From: Curtobacterium sp. MCBA15_001
GTDB lineage: Bacteria; Actinomycetota; Actinomycetes; Actinomycetales; Microbacteriaceae
Direction of reading: 5' to 3'
Assembly (NCBI RefSeq): GCF_001864835.1
Contig: NZ_MJGI01000021.1
Span: 1 to 35,451, forward strand
DNA length: 35,451 nucleotides
Part shown: piece by piece, positions 22,647-30,825 of the stretch
Numbering within the stretch: the stretch's first letter is position 1
Layout: every line of letters begins with the position of its first letter
The notes under the pieces: generated by a model
What the model was told of the DNA's origin: nothing
Databases searched by the model: none
Seen by the model: only the letters and a program-made list of their open reading frames with translations
Made by a program: the position numbers and the translations under genes

Positions 22647-25007
22647 TCAGCCCCGTGCGATCGGGTTGGGCATCTCCCCGGCGCGGATGAGCGAGGACGA
22701 CTGGTCGGCCAGGTCCACCATCGACAGCGTGTTCCGGAGCTGCAGGCGATTGAGGCAGGAGTGCTCGAACGTCGGGGCACGCAGGTCCAGTGCCCGTCGG
22801 TCCGGGTGCGCCTGGGCGTGCTCGTCGACCGTCGCACCGACGAGCTCCCAGAACCGCGCCGCCGGCAGGACCCCGTCGTCGTCGAGCACCGCCGCGAGGA
22901 ACCGCAGCACCCCGTCGAACACGTCGGTGAACACCGCGAGCGCCGCCTCGGCATCGTCGACCGGGTGCACGATCCGCTCGGTGCCGGCCGGGACCGCCCG
23001 GTCCCCCAGCACCGCGACCTCTTCGCCCACGTCCTTCATCACCGCGCGGACGACCGCGCCGTCACGGACGACGAGCACGAGGTTCTCGCCGTGCGGCATG
23101 AAGGCGAGGTCGTGCACGGTCAGGCAGTGCACGACGGGCAGCAGGTAGGCACGGAGGTACCCGCGGACCCAGTCCGCCGCCGTCTGCCCGGACTCGCCGA
23201 CCAGTGCCGCGGCGACGGACCGACCGGCCGCGTCGCGGTGCAGCACCGCGGCCATCGTGAGCAGCCGCTCACCGGGCGCCAGCTGCGGCACCGGGCTCTC
23301 CCGCCACAGTGCGGCGAGCATCTTCCGCTGCGGCGACGGCACGTCGACCCGGTGGTACGCGTCACCCGCGTACCCGATCGCAGCGTGCTCCCGGAGCATC
23401 GAGAAGCCGAGCGCTCGCAGCGTCGGGTCGGCGTGGACGACACCGGCCACCCAGTCGTTCACCGGGGGCGTGGTCCGCATGTACGCCGGGGACATCCCGC
23501 GCAGGAAGCCCATGTTCTGCACCGCCAACGCCGTCTTGACGTACGAGCGCCCTGGAGCGGACCGGTTGAACGCCGTGCGGATGGACTGCTGCGGCTGGTA
23601 CAGGTCCGGCCCCTCGCCCAGGTCGACCAGGTCCTGTCGGCCCAGGTCGGGTGCGAACGTCACGGCGATGCGGTGCTGCCACTGCCACGGGTGCACCGGC
23701 AGCCACACGTACGCGTCCGGATCGAGACCGCGCCGCTCGAGGGTGCTCCGGAAGCGCTCGACGGTCGCCGGGTCGAGCTCTGCCGCCCAGTGTCCGGCCT
23801 CGGAACGGTCCCCGGCCAACGCCAGGTGGGTGTGCGCTCGGCGTGCGCCGAGCCACCGGTACCGGAACCGTCCACCCGACTCCGGGGCGTAGGCGCGGTA
23901 CTCGTCCAGCCCGAACCCGATCCGGCCGTTCGCGGCGACGAACGCGGGGTGACCCTCGGTCATCGCGGACTCGACGTCCTGGAATGACGCGACGACGTCC
24001 CCGTCCGACCGACCACGGGCGAGCTGCGCGGCGGAGGGGCCACCCCGACGGTGCTTCGCCGCAGCACTGGCCAGGGTCGAGGCGACCTCCTCCAGGTAGG
24101 TCCCGAGCAGCTCTTCCGGGATCCCGAGGGCACCGCGCAGTTCGAGCACGAGGTCCTGGGCGCTGAGCGGAACCGCTGTACCGGAGCAGGTCCGGGTGAG
24201 CGAGGACTCGTCGACCACCCAGTGCTCCAGCAGGTGCCGTCGCGCCCGGAACCGGTAGGTCGAGGCACCGGCGTCGAGACGCCAGCCGTCCCCGTCGGTG
24301 ACCGGCGAGACGAGCCGCTCGTGGGTGAACTCGGCGATCGCCTTCGCGACCAGGTGCCGCTCGGCCGGCTCGAGGTGCTCGGGGCGCAGGTGCGCGGCTG
24401 GTCCGTCGTCGTCCGGCACGCCGATCCGGCCGGTGTCGAGGACGGACAGCAGCGCCCGCTTCTCGCCCAGGTCGACCTCACGCAACGCCCGGAACCCCAC
24501 CTCCGCGTTCTTCGCCTGCACGGCGCTGTTCCGCACGTCCGGCTCGACCACGACCCGGGTCGCACCGAGGGCGTCGCGGCAGTGCTCGACGGCGGCACGC
24601 ATCACCGCGCTCGTGAGACCGTGCACGCGCCCGTCCGTCGGTGGCGGTGCCACGAGCAGGTGCATCCCCACGTCCCCGGGCTCTCCCGACCACACGTCGC
24701 CGAGCAGCACGCGAGCGGGGTCGTACGTCTCGACCAGGAAGCAGGGCTGTCCGTCGCGACGGCCGAGCCACGCGGCCTGCGCCGGGTCCGCCTGCACCTC
24801 GGCCAGGTACGTGCGCACCCCCTCGACGTCCACGTCCGCCATCCCCCACCACGACGACGCGGGATGGGCGAGCCAGGCCTGGACGACCGCGGCGTCGCGG
24901 GCCGGGTCGACCGGCTCGACGGTCAGGAGGCGCGGTGCGCCCTCCGGTGGGCAGCCGCGGTCCGGCAGGACGGAGGACGACCCGACTGGGCCGGTCGCGG
25001 CGCTCAC
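22647..25007 (-). CDS. Fused siderophore acyltransferase and NIS synthetase (DesC-DesD type)
   Basis: A 786-residue two-domain protein. Residues about 30-195 are a GNAT-type acyltransferase of the kind that acylates N-hydroxylated diamines (PSSWWGMADVDVEGV, DVGMHLLVAPPP, TRVVVEPDVRNSAVQAKNAEVGF). Residues about 220-786 are an IucA/IucC-type NRPS-independent siderophore synthetase (EGHPAFVAANGRIGFGLDEY, VWLPVHPWQWQHRI, PQQSIRTAFN, YVKTALAVQNMGFLRGM, FMPHGENLVLV, APTFEHSCLNRLQLRN). In Streptomyces these are separate genes desC and desD. The GTG at 25007 overlaps the desB stop by four bases (GTGA). The expected product is a desferrioxamine-like hydroxamate from cadaverine or a similar diamine. 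No transporter is present here. Confidence 0.93.
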   Translation of the reverse strand: MSAATGPVGSSSVLPDRGCPPEGAPRLLTVEPVDPARDAAVVQAWLAHPASSWWGMADVDVEGVRTYLAEVQADPAQAAWLGRRDGQPCFLVETYDPARVLLGDVWSGEPGDVGMHLLVAPPPTDGRVHGLTSAVMRAAVEHCRDALGATRVVVEPDVRNSAVQAKNAEVGFRALREVDLGEKRALLSVLDTGRIGVPDDDGPAAHLRPEHLEPAERHLVAKAIAEFTHERLVSPVTDGDGWRLDAGASTYRFRARRHLLEHWVVDESSLTRTCSGTAVPLSAQDLVLELRGALGIPEELLGTYLEEVASTLASAAAKHRRGGPSAAQLARGRSDGDVVASFQDVESAMTEGHPAFVAANGRIGFGLDEYRAYAPESGGRFRYRWLGARRAHTHLALAGDRSEAGHWAAELDPATVERFRSTLERRGLDPDAYVWLPVHPWQWQHRIAVTFAPDLGRQDLVDLGEGPDLYQPQQSIRTAFNRSAPGRSYVKTALAVQNMGFLRGMSPAYMRTTPPVNDWVAGVVHADPTLRALGFSMLREHAAIGYAGDAYHRVDVPSPQRKMLAALWRESPVPQLAPGERLLTMAAVLHRDAAGRSVAAALVGESGQTAADWVRGYLRAYLLPVVHCLTVHDLAFMPHGENLVLVVRDGAVVRAVMKDVGEEVAVLGDRAVPAGTERIVHPVDDAEAALAVFTDVFDGVLRFLAAVLDDDGVLPAARFWELVGATVDEHAQAHPDRRALDLRAPTFEHSCLNRLQLRNTLSMVDLADQSSSLIRAGEMPNPIARG

Positions 25008-26341
25008 GCGACCACCCCGGCGGGCAGGCCGAACTCCTGGAACGCGATCCGGTCCTCCAGGCCGCACACGGCGCGACCCGTCACGGACCGCAGGATCGAT
25101 GCATTCCGCCACGCGCCCATCCCCAGGTCCGGCGCCGTCAGACCGTGGGTGTGCTCCTCGGCGTTCTGCACCCAGATCCGTCCGCCCAGGGTGTCGACGT
25201 GGTGGTCGCGGGCGACCGCGAGGCGGCCGCTGGCGTCGCGGGTGACGAGGTGCTCCACCGGGTCCAGGAACCGCGGTGGTCTGCGGGCGTACCCGGTCGC
25301 CAGGACCAGGCGTTCGACCTCGTGCTCGTACGTCCGTCCGAGCTGCTCGTGGCGGAGCGTCAGCCGGTACGTCCCGCGGTCCGCCAGCCACGTCGCGTCG
25401 ACGACGCTCGTCTCCGTCCGCAGCGTCGTCGGGACCGGGCCGCGTGCGCTGAGGCGGTACAGCGCGTCGTACAGGTCGTCCACCAGGTCGGCACTGATGC
25501 CCTTGTACAGGCTCCGCTGCTCGCGACCCAGGCGGTCTCGGACGTCCTCGGGCAGCGCGTGGAAGTGGTCGGTGTACTCCGGGCTGGTCATCTCCAGCGT
25601 CAGCTTGGTGTCCTCCATCGGGAAGAAGCGCGGCGACCGGGTGATCCAGTCCAGACGGTAGCCGCCGGCGCGCACGTCCTCGAGCAGGTCGCGGTACACC
25701 TCGGCGGCGGACTGCCCGCTGCCGACGACGGCGATCGACCCGGCACTGCGCAGGGCGTCCCGGTTCGGCAGGTAGTCGGCCGAGTGCACGACCGGGCCCG
25801 CGAGGTCACGGAGGGGCTCCGGGACGCGTGGCTCGGTGCCGATGCCGAGCACCACGTGTCGGGCGCGGTACGTCTCGGGTCCGTGCGCAGTGTCCGCACG
25901 CACGGTGAAGACGTCCGCGGCTGCGTCGTGCTCGACGGCCACGACCCGTCGCCCCCACCGCAGTGAGCCGAGCCGGTCCGACGCCCACCGGCAGTAGGCG
26001 TCGTACTCGCTGCGCAGCGGGTGGAAGTCCTCGCGGATGTAGAACGGGTAGAGCCGGCCGGTCTCCTTGAGCCAGGCCAGGAACGACCACGGCGACGTCG
26101 GGTCGGCCATCGTGACCAGGTCCGCCAGGAACGGCACCTGGATCGTCGCGTCGTCGAGCATCATGCCGTGGTGCCACGCGAAGCCGTCGGTGACGTCGAG
26201 GAACACCGCGTCGAGGTCATCGAGCGGCTCGGACAGGCATGCCAGACCCAGGTTGAACGGCCCGATGCCGATGCCGACCAGGTCGAGGACGTCGGCGGTG
26301 CCGGTACCCGTGCCGCTGGTGCTGGTGCTGGTGGCGGTCAT
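25004..26341 (-). CDS. desB: Lysine/diamine N6-monooxygenase (siderophore biosynthesis)
   Basis: A 445-residue flavin-dependent N-hydroxylase of the IucD/SidA/DesB type. FAD motif DLVGIGIGPFNLGLA (about residues 20-34), substrate/FAD region LDDATIQVPFLADLVTM, NADPH motif IAVVGSGQSAAEVY (about 210-223), DITRSPRFF-type WITRSPRFFPMEDTK, and the C-terminal LATGYARRPP are all present. In desferrioxamine assembly it hydroxylates cadaverine made by DesA. The first 16 residues are a Thr/Ser/Gly-rich low-complexity tail (TATSTSTSGTGTGTA). Overlaps desA and the fused desCD gene by four bases each. Confidence 0.94.
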   Translation of the reverse strand: MTATSTSTSGTGTGTADVLDLVGIGIGPFNLGLACLSEPLDDLDAVFLDVTDGFAWHHGMMLDDATIQVPFLADLVTMADPTSPWSFLAWLKETGRLYPFYIREDFHPLRSEYDAYCRWASDRLGSLRWGRRVVAVEHDAAADVFTVRADTAHGPETYRARHVVLGIGTEPRVPEPLRDLAGPVVHSADYLPNRDALRSAGSIAVVGSGQSAAEVYRDLLEDVRAGGYRLDWITRSPRFFPMEDTKLTLEMTSPEYTDHFHALPEDVRDRLGREQRSLYKGISADLVDDLYDALYRLSARGPVPTTLRTETSVVDATWLADRGTYRLTLRHEQLGRTYEHEVERLVLATGYARRPPRFLDPVEHLVTRDASGRLAVARDHHVDTLGGRIWVQNAEEHTHGLTAPDLGMGAWRNASILRSVTGRAVCGLEDRIAFQEFGLPAGVVA

Positions 26342-27774
26342 CGTGCCGCTCCGGTCGTCGCGGTCGTGCTGGCGCGCAGGTCTGCCGCCATCGCGGCCAC
26401 GTGGTCCAACGACGTGCGCATGTGCTCGATCGTCGTCTCGGGGTTCAGGAGCGTGAGCTTGTTGCACGGCCGCCCGTCCACCACGGTCTTCGCGATCAGG
26501 ACGCGACCCTCGGCCAGCAGCGCCGCGCGGAGTGGTCCGACGAGGGCGTCGGCCTCGTCGTCGGGCATGCCCGCCGGCTGCCACCGGAAGAGCACGGTGC
26601 TCAGCTGCGTCGGCGCGACCAGCACCAGGTCGTCGTGCGCCGCGACGAGGGCGTGGGTCTGGGCCGCCAGGTCGACGACAGCGTCGAAGGCCCGGCCGAG
26701 CGCGTCTGCGCCGGCGGCACGGAGGGTCGCCCACAGCTTCAGGGCATCGAAGCGTCGTGTGGTCTGCAGGGACTTGTCGACCTGGTTCGGCTCGGCGGCG
26801 TCCTCCGGGTTGAGGTAGTCCGCGTGCCACGACGCCCGGCGCAGGTCCGCCGGATCCCGCACGACGAGTGCACTCGACGACACGGGCTGGAAGAAGGCCT
26901 TGTGGAAGTCGGCCGTGACGCTCCGAGCGCGCTCGATCCCGGCGAGCAGGTGCCGACGGGTGGGCGAGACGAGCAGCCCGCAGCCGTACGCCGCGTCGAC
27001 GTGCAGCCACACGTCCTCGAGGTCGCACACGTCCGCGATCGGCTGCAGCGGGTCGATCACGCCGCGGTCGGTGGTGCCGCCGGTCGCGACGACCGCCATC
27101 GGGGTCCGGCCGGCCGCCCGGGCGTCGGTGATCGCGGTCGCCAGGGCGGCGGGGAGCATCCGACCGGCCGCGTCCGTGCGGACGTCGACGACCGCGTCGT
27201 CGGGCAGCCCGAGCAGCTGGGCAGACCGGCGCACGCTGAAGTGCGACTCGGCGGTGGCGAACACGACGGGCGGCGTTCCCGACGGCATTGCTGCTCGGGC
27301 CAGCAGGAGCGCCTGCAGGTTCGACTGCGACCCGCCCGACGTGAAGACACCGTCACCGGCGTTGAACCCGATCCGACCGGCCACCCAGTCGATCACGTGC
27401 CGCTCGATCTCGGTGCCGATGCGTGACTGGTCCCATGTGTCGACGGAGGGGTTCACCGCGGCGAGCACCGCCTCGGCCGCGACGGCGGGCAGCGCGACCG
27501 GGCAGTTGAGGTGCGCCAGGTACGCCGGATCGTGGAACCAGACGGCCTCGCTGACGAAGAGGTCGTCGACTTCCGCGAGCGCCTGGTCCGTCCCGAGTGG
27601 TGCGGCGTCGAGGTCGATCGCGCGGACCCGGCGTCGGAGTTCCGCGGCCGGGGTGCTCGTCGTCGGGCGGTCGACGTGCGCGACCCGGTCCGCAGTGCGG
27701 TCGACCGTCGCTCGGACGACCTGGCGGTAGCGCTGGGCGGTGGTGGGGGAGAACAACTCGATCACGGGAGACAT
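26338..27774 (-). CDS. desA: PLP-dependent amino-acid decarboxylase (DesA type)
   Basis: A 478-residue group II decarboxylase, expected to turn lysine into cadaverine as the first step of desferrioxamine-like synthesis. PLP-site marks are FTSGGSQSNLQALLLAR, VATGGTTDRGVIDPL, LHVDAAYGCGLLV and the Schiff-base Lys292 in TADFHKAFFQPVSSSA. The ATG at 27774 (MSPVIELFSP) is chosen because the 24 bases upstream, though open, are the iron box itself; an upstream ATG at 27798 would read through the operator. The -10 ends eight bases before this ATG and no Shine-Dalgarno is present, so translation is probably leaderless. It is the first gene of desA-desB-desCD. Confidence 0.93.
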   Translation of the reverse strand: MSPVIELFSPTTAQRYRQVVRATVDRTADRVAHVDRPTTSTPAAELRRRVRAIDLDAAPLGTDQALAEVDDLFVSEAVWFHDPAYLAHLNCPVALPAVAAEAVLAAVNPSVDTWDQSRIGTEIERHVIDWVAGRIGFNAGDGVFTSGGSQSNLQALLLARAAMPSGTPPVVFATAESHFSVRRSAQLLGLPDDAVVDVRTDAAGRMLPAALATAITDARAAGRTPMAVVATGGTTDRGVIDPLQPIADVCDLEDVWLHVDAAYGCGLLVSPTRRHLLAGIERARSVTADFHKAFFQPVSSSALVVRDPADLRRASWHADYLNPEDAAEPNQVDKSLQTTRRFDALKLWATLRAAGADALGRAFDAVVDLAAQTHALVAAHDDLVLVAPTQLSTVLFRWQPAGMPDDEADALVGPLRAALLAEGRVLIAKTVVDGRPCNKLTLLNPETTIEHMRTSLDHVAAMAADLRASTTATTGAAR

Positions 27775-27775
27775 G

Positions 27776-27794
27776 TTAGGTAAGGCTAACCTCA
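27776..27794 (-). promoter_or_regulatory. Iron box (IdeR/DmdR-type) of the siderophore operon
   Basis: TTAGGTAAGGCTAACCTCA matches the 19-base iron-box consensus TTAGGTTAGGCTAACCTAA at 17 positions and lies one base ahead of the desA start. It covers the -10 element, so a DtxR-family iron regulator bound here would block transcription when iron is plentiful. Confidence 0.9.
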
Positions 27795-27811
27795 CCAAGC
27801 TTCGCTGTCAC
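27783..27811 (-). promoter_or_regulatory. desA promoter with leaderless start
   Basis: On the minus strand GTGACA (27806-27811), a 17-base spacer and TAGCCT (27783-27788) form a -35/-10 pair. Eight bases separate the -10 from the desA ATG, so the transcript would begin at or next to the start codon. The -10 lies inside the iron box. Confidence 0.65.
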
Positions 27812-27876
27812 GCGACCTGCATACGCCCGGGCGTGGCTCTGCGCGCGCGCCTGGGTGGTTCCGACAGGATCAGACC

Positions 27877-28362
27877 ATGCCACCCTCGACCGTCCGCCAC
27901 GCAGTGCTCGCCGACGCCGCAGGCATCGCCCGGGTCCACGTGCAGGCGTGGAAGGAGGCCTACGCGCACCTGCTGCCGGCGGCGTACCTGGATGCCCGGA
28001 GCGTCGACGCGTACGCGGAACGGTGGCGGACGATCATCGCGGACCCGATGACGGAGGTGCTCGTCGCCGAGCAGGACGGCGAGGTCGTCGGATGGGCGTC
28101 GGCGGGCCCCGGTCGGGAACCCGACGCACCACGGACCCGAGAACTCGAGGGGATCTACGTCCTGGCGTCCACGTACGGGACCGGCATCGGGCAGGCGCTC
28201 CTCGACCACGCCGTGGGCACGGCACCCGCGTTCCTGTGGATCGCCGAGCACAACCCGCGCGCCGAGACGTTCTACCGCCGCAACGGGTTCGTGCGCGACG
28301 GCACGGCGAAGCGAGAGCACCTCGGCCCGCACACGCTCGAGGCCGTGCGGATGGTGCGCTGA
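27877..28362 (+). CDS. GNAT family N-acetyltransferase
   Basis: A 161-residue single-domain acetyltransferase. GNAT marks are the N-terminal VRHAVLADAAGIARVHVQAWKEAY, the central strands VLVAEQDGEVVGWASAG, the acetyl-CoA region LEGIYVLASTYGTGIGQALLDHAV (Q/R-x-x-G-x-G/A type loop reads TGIGQA), and the closing EHNPRAETFYRRNGFVRDG. The substrate is unknown. AGGA precedes the ATG at seven bases. It is divergent from desA (about 100 bases apart) and meets pcrA tail-to-tail with three bases between stops. It is probably not part of the siderophore pathway, since the acyltransferase is already fused in desCD. Confidence 0.9.
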   Translation: MPPSTVRHAVLADAAGIARVHVQAWKEAYAHLLPAAYLDARSVDAYAERWRTIIADPMTEVLVAEQDGEVVGWASAGPGREPDAPRTRELEGIYVLASTYGTGIGQALLDHAVGTAPAFLWIAEHNPRAETFYRRNGFVRDGTAKREHLGPHTLEAVRMVR

Positions 28363-28365
28363 GCG

Positions 28366-30810
28366 CTAGAGCTTCTCGATCGGGGCGATCTTGATGAGGA
28401 GCTTCTTGCGCCCGGCCGCGTCGAAGGCGATCTCGGCGATGCGCTTGGCGCCCTGACCGGTCACCGCCGACACGGTCCCTTCGCCGAAGTCCACGTGCTT
28501 GATCCGGTCTCCTGCTGCGAGCTCCATGTCGCCGTTGTCGCGGACCTGCCCGGAGACGCGGTTCGCCCACTCGGTCTTCGGACGGGTCTTCGCCGCTGCG
28601 GCAGCGCGGTCGTAGGACCCGCCGCCCCAGCCCCCACCGCCGCGGTACCCGCCACCGCCACCACCGAAGCCGCCGCCGTCGCGCTTCGCGTTGAGCGCCC
28701 GGGGCTCGGTGCCCCCGCGGCTGTTCGCCATGCCCGGCGACTGCTTCCAGTCGATGAGCTCGGCCGGGATCTCCTGCAGGAAGCGCGAGGGCATCGCCAC
28801 GTTGACGTCACCGAACTGCGCACGGGTCATCGCCAACGACAGGAAGAGCGACTTCTTGGCGCGGGTGATGCCGACGTAGAACAGCCGGCGTTCCTCGGAC
28901 GGGCCGCCGGGTTCGTTCGCGGACATGCGGTGCGGCAGCAGGTCCTCTTCGACACCGGTCAGGAACACCGCGTCGTACTCCAGGCCCTTCGCGGTGTGCA
29001 GCGTCATGAGCGACACCGTTCCGGACGAGTCGTCGAGCTCGTCCGCGGCGGCCACGAGCGAGACCTCGGTCAGGAAGTCGCTGAGGGTGCCGTCCGGGTT
29101 GTTCTTCTGGAACTCGCGCGTCACCGCGACGAGTTCGTCGATGTTGTCCGCGCGGGCGGAGTCCTGCGCGTCGGGCGACTTCCGCAGCTGCTCGAGCAGG
29201 CCGGACCCGTCGAGGAGCTGCGTCAGCGTGTCGACGACGGGCTGCTCCGGGGCCTTGGCCGAGACCTCGTCGAGCAGGGCTGCGAACCCCGTGATCGCGT
29301 TCCGGACCTTCGGGCCGAAGCCGAGCTCGTCGGCGTGCCGCAGTGCTTCGCGCATGGTGACGTCGTGGTCGTCGGCGTACCGCTGGAGCGTGGTCTCCGT
29401 CACGGCGCCGATGCCGCGTTTGGGCACGTTGAGCACGCGACGGAGCGCCATCGGGTCGGCGGGGTTGGCGACGGTGATCAGGTACGCCATGGCGTCCTTG
29501 ATCTCCGCACGCTCGTAGAACTTGGTGCCGCCCAGCACCCGGTACGGGATCGCCGACCGGATGAAGATCTCCTCGAGCGCACGGGTCTGCGAGTTGGTCC
29601 GGTAGAACACCGCCATGTCGCGGTAGTCGGTGCCGTCCTCGTGCAGGCGCTGGATCTCGTCGGCGACGAACTGCGCTTCGTCGTGCCCGGTGTAGCCCGT
29701 GAACCCGACGATCTTGTCGCCCGCCCCCACCTGCGTGAAGAGGTTCTTGACCTGCCGGTCGAAGTTGTTGGCGATGACGGCGTTCGCCGCGTCGAGGATG
29801 TTCTGCGTCGAGCGGTAGTTCTGCTCGAGCAGGATGACCTTCGAGTTCGGGAAGTCCCGCTCGAACTCGACGATGTTGCGGATGTCAGCACCGCGGAACG
29901 CGTAGATCGACTGGTCCGAGTCGCCGACCACGGTCAGCGACGCCCCGGCGATCGACCCGTCGGCCTCGCGCATCCGGGCGACGTGCTGGCCTTCGTCTTC
30001 GAGGCGGTCGACCTGCTCGACCGGCACCGGGCGGGTGAGCTCGCGGATCAGCGAGTACTGCGCGTGGTTCGTGTCCTGGTACTCGTCGACCAGGATGAAG
30101 CGGAAGCGGCGCTGGTACAGCGCGGCGACCTCGGGGAAGGCGCGGAACAGGAAGACCGTCTGGCCGATCAGGTCGTCGAAGTCGAAGGCGTTCGCCCGGC
30201 GCAGGTCGTTCGTGTAGCGCCGGAACACCTCGGTGAACATGACTTCCTGCGGGTCGTTCGCGTTGATGTTGCGCGCGTATGTGTCGATGTCCTGCAGCTC
30301 GTTCTTGAGCTTCGAGATCTTCGACGCCGCAGCACCGACGGTCAGCCCGAGGGTGTCGGCTTCGAGGTCCTTGATGATCCGCTTGAGCAACGCCCGGGAG
30401 TCGGCCGAGTCGTAGATCGTGAACGACTGCGGGAACCCGAACCGCTCGGCTTCGCGCCGGAGGATCCGCACGCACGCGGAGTGGAACGTCGAGATCCACA
30501 TGCCCTCGGACGCCTGGCCGACCAGGGCACGGACGCGCTCGCGCATCTCGGCCGCGGCCTTGTTCGTGAAGGTGATCGCCAGGATCTGGGAGGGCCAGGC
30601 CTCGCGGTTCGCCAGCAGCAGGGCGATGCGCCGCGTGAGCACGCTGGTCTTGCCGGATCCGGCACCGGCGACGATCAGCAGGGACTCGCCGCGGTACTCG
30701 ACGGCTTCCTGCTGCTGGGGGTTCAGACCGGCGGTGAACGGGTCGTCGTAGGGGCGTTCCCCGGCACCCGGCTCGGGCGTCGAGTCGAATGGGTCGAGCA
30801 CGATCGTCAT
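28366..30810 (-). CDS. pcrA: ATP-dependent DNA helicase PcrA/UvrD
   Basis: An 814-residue superfamily 1A helicase for nucleotide-excision repair and replication-fork maintenance. Motif I is VAGAGSGKTS (GAGSGKT 49-55), Ia ILAITFTNKAAAEMRERV, motif II LVDEYQDTNHAQY, motif III VVGDSDQSIYAFRGAD, IV ILLEQNYRSTQNIL, V TLHTAKGLEYDAVFLTG and VI EERRLFYVGITRAK. Between motifs II and III about 27 residues are inserted relative to classical PcrA (VEQVDRLEDEGQHVARM). After the core comes a glycine-rich linker and a C-terminal module starting IKHVDFGEGTVSAV, a tudor-like RNA-polymerase-binding domain in PcrA relatives. TAGACT nine bases before the ATG suggests a very short leader. Confidence 0.96.
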   Translation of the reverse strand: MTIVLDPFDSTPEPGAGERPYDDPFTAGLNPQQQEAVEYRGESLLIVAGAGSGKTSVLTRRIALLLANREAWPSQILAITFTNKAAAEMRERVRALVGQASEGMWISTFHSACVRILRREAERFGFPQSFTIYDSADSRALLKRIIKDLEADTLGLTVGAAASKISKLKNELQDIDTYARNINANDPQEVMFTEVFRRYTNDLRRANAFDFDDLIGQTVFLFRAFPEVAALYQRRFRFILVDEYQDTNHAQYSLIRELTRPVPVEQVDRLEDEGQHVARMREADGSIAGASLTVVGDSDQSIYAFRGADIRNIVEFERDFPNSKVILLEQNYRSTQNILDAANAVIANNFDRQVKNLFTQVGAGDKIVGFTGYTGHDEAQFVADEIQRLHEDGTDYRDMAVFYRTNSQTRALEEIFIRSAIPYRVLGGTKFYERAEIKDAMAYLITVANPADPMALRRVLNVPKRGIGAVTETTLQRYADDHDVTMREALRHADELGFGPKVRNAITGFAALLDEVSAKAPEQPVVDTLTQLLDGSGLLEQLRKSPDAQDSARADNIDELVAVTREFQKNNPDGTLSDFLTEVSLVAAADELDDSSGTVSLMTLHTAKGLEYDAVFLTGVEEDLLPHRMSANEPGGPSEERRLFYVGITRAKKSLFLSLAMTRAQFGDVNVAMPSRFLQEIPAELIDWKQSPGMANSRGGTEPRALNAKRDGGGFGGGGGGYRGGGGWGGGSYDRAAAAAKTRPKTEWANRVSGQVRDNGDMELAAGDRIKHVDFGEGTVSAVTGQGAKRIAEIAFDAAGRKKLLIKIAPIEKL

Positions 30811-30819
30811 GTCCGCCCC

Positions 30820-30825
30820 AGTCTA
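30820..30825 (-). promoter_or_regulatory. Candidate -10 of pcrA overlapping the upstream stop codon
   Basis: TAGACT on the minus strand, nine bases before the pcrA ATG; its first three bases are the TAG stop of the glycerophosphodiesterase gene. No Shine-Dalgarno is seen, so the message would be leaderless or have a two-base leader. Confidence 0.45.

Noticed and set aside
24051..25966. Long plus-strand frames opposite the siderophore genes
   Set aside because: No domain or start signal, and they cover three well-recognised coupled genes on the minus strand.
27775..27876. Iron regulation of the divergent GNAT gene by the same iron box
   Set aside because: No plus-strand promoter could be placed relative to the box, and the gene has its own leader with a normal ribosome binding site.
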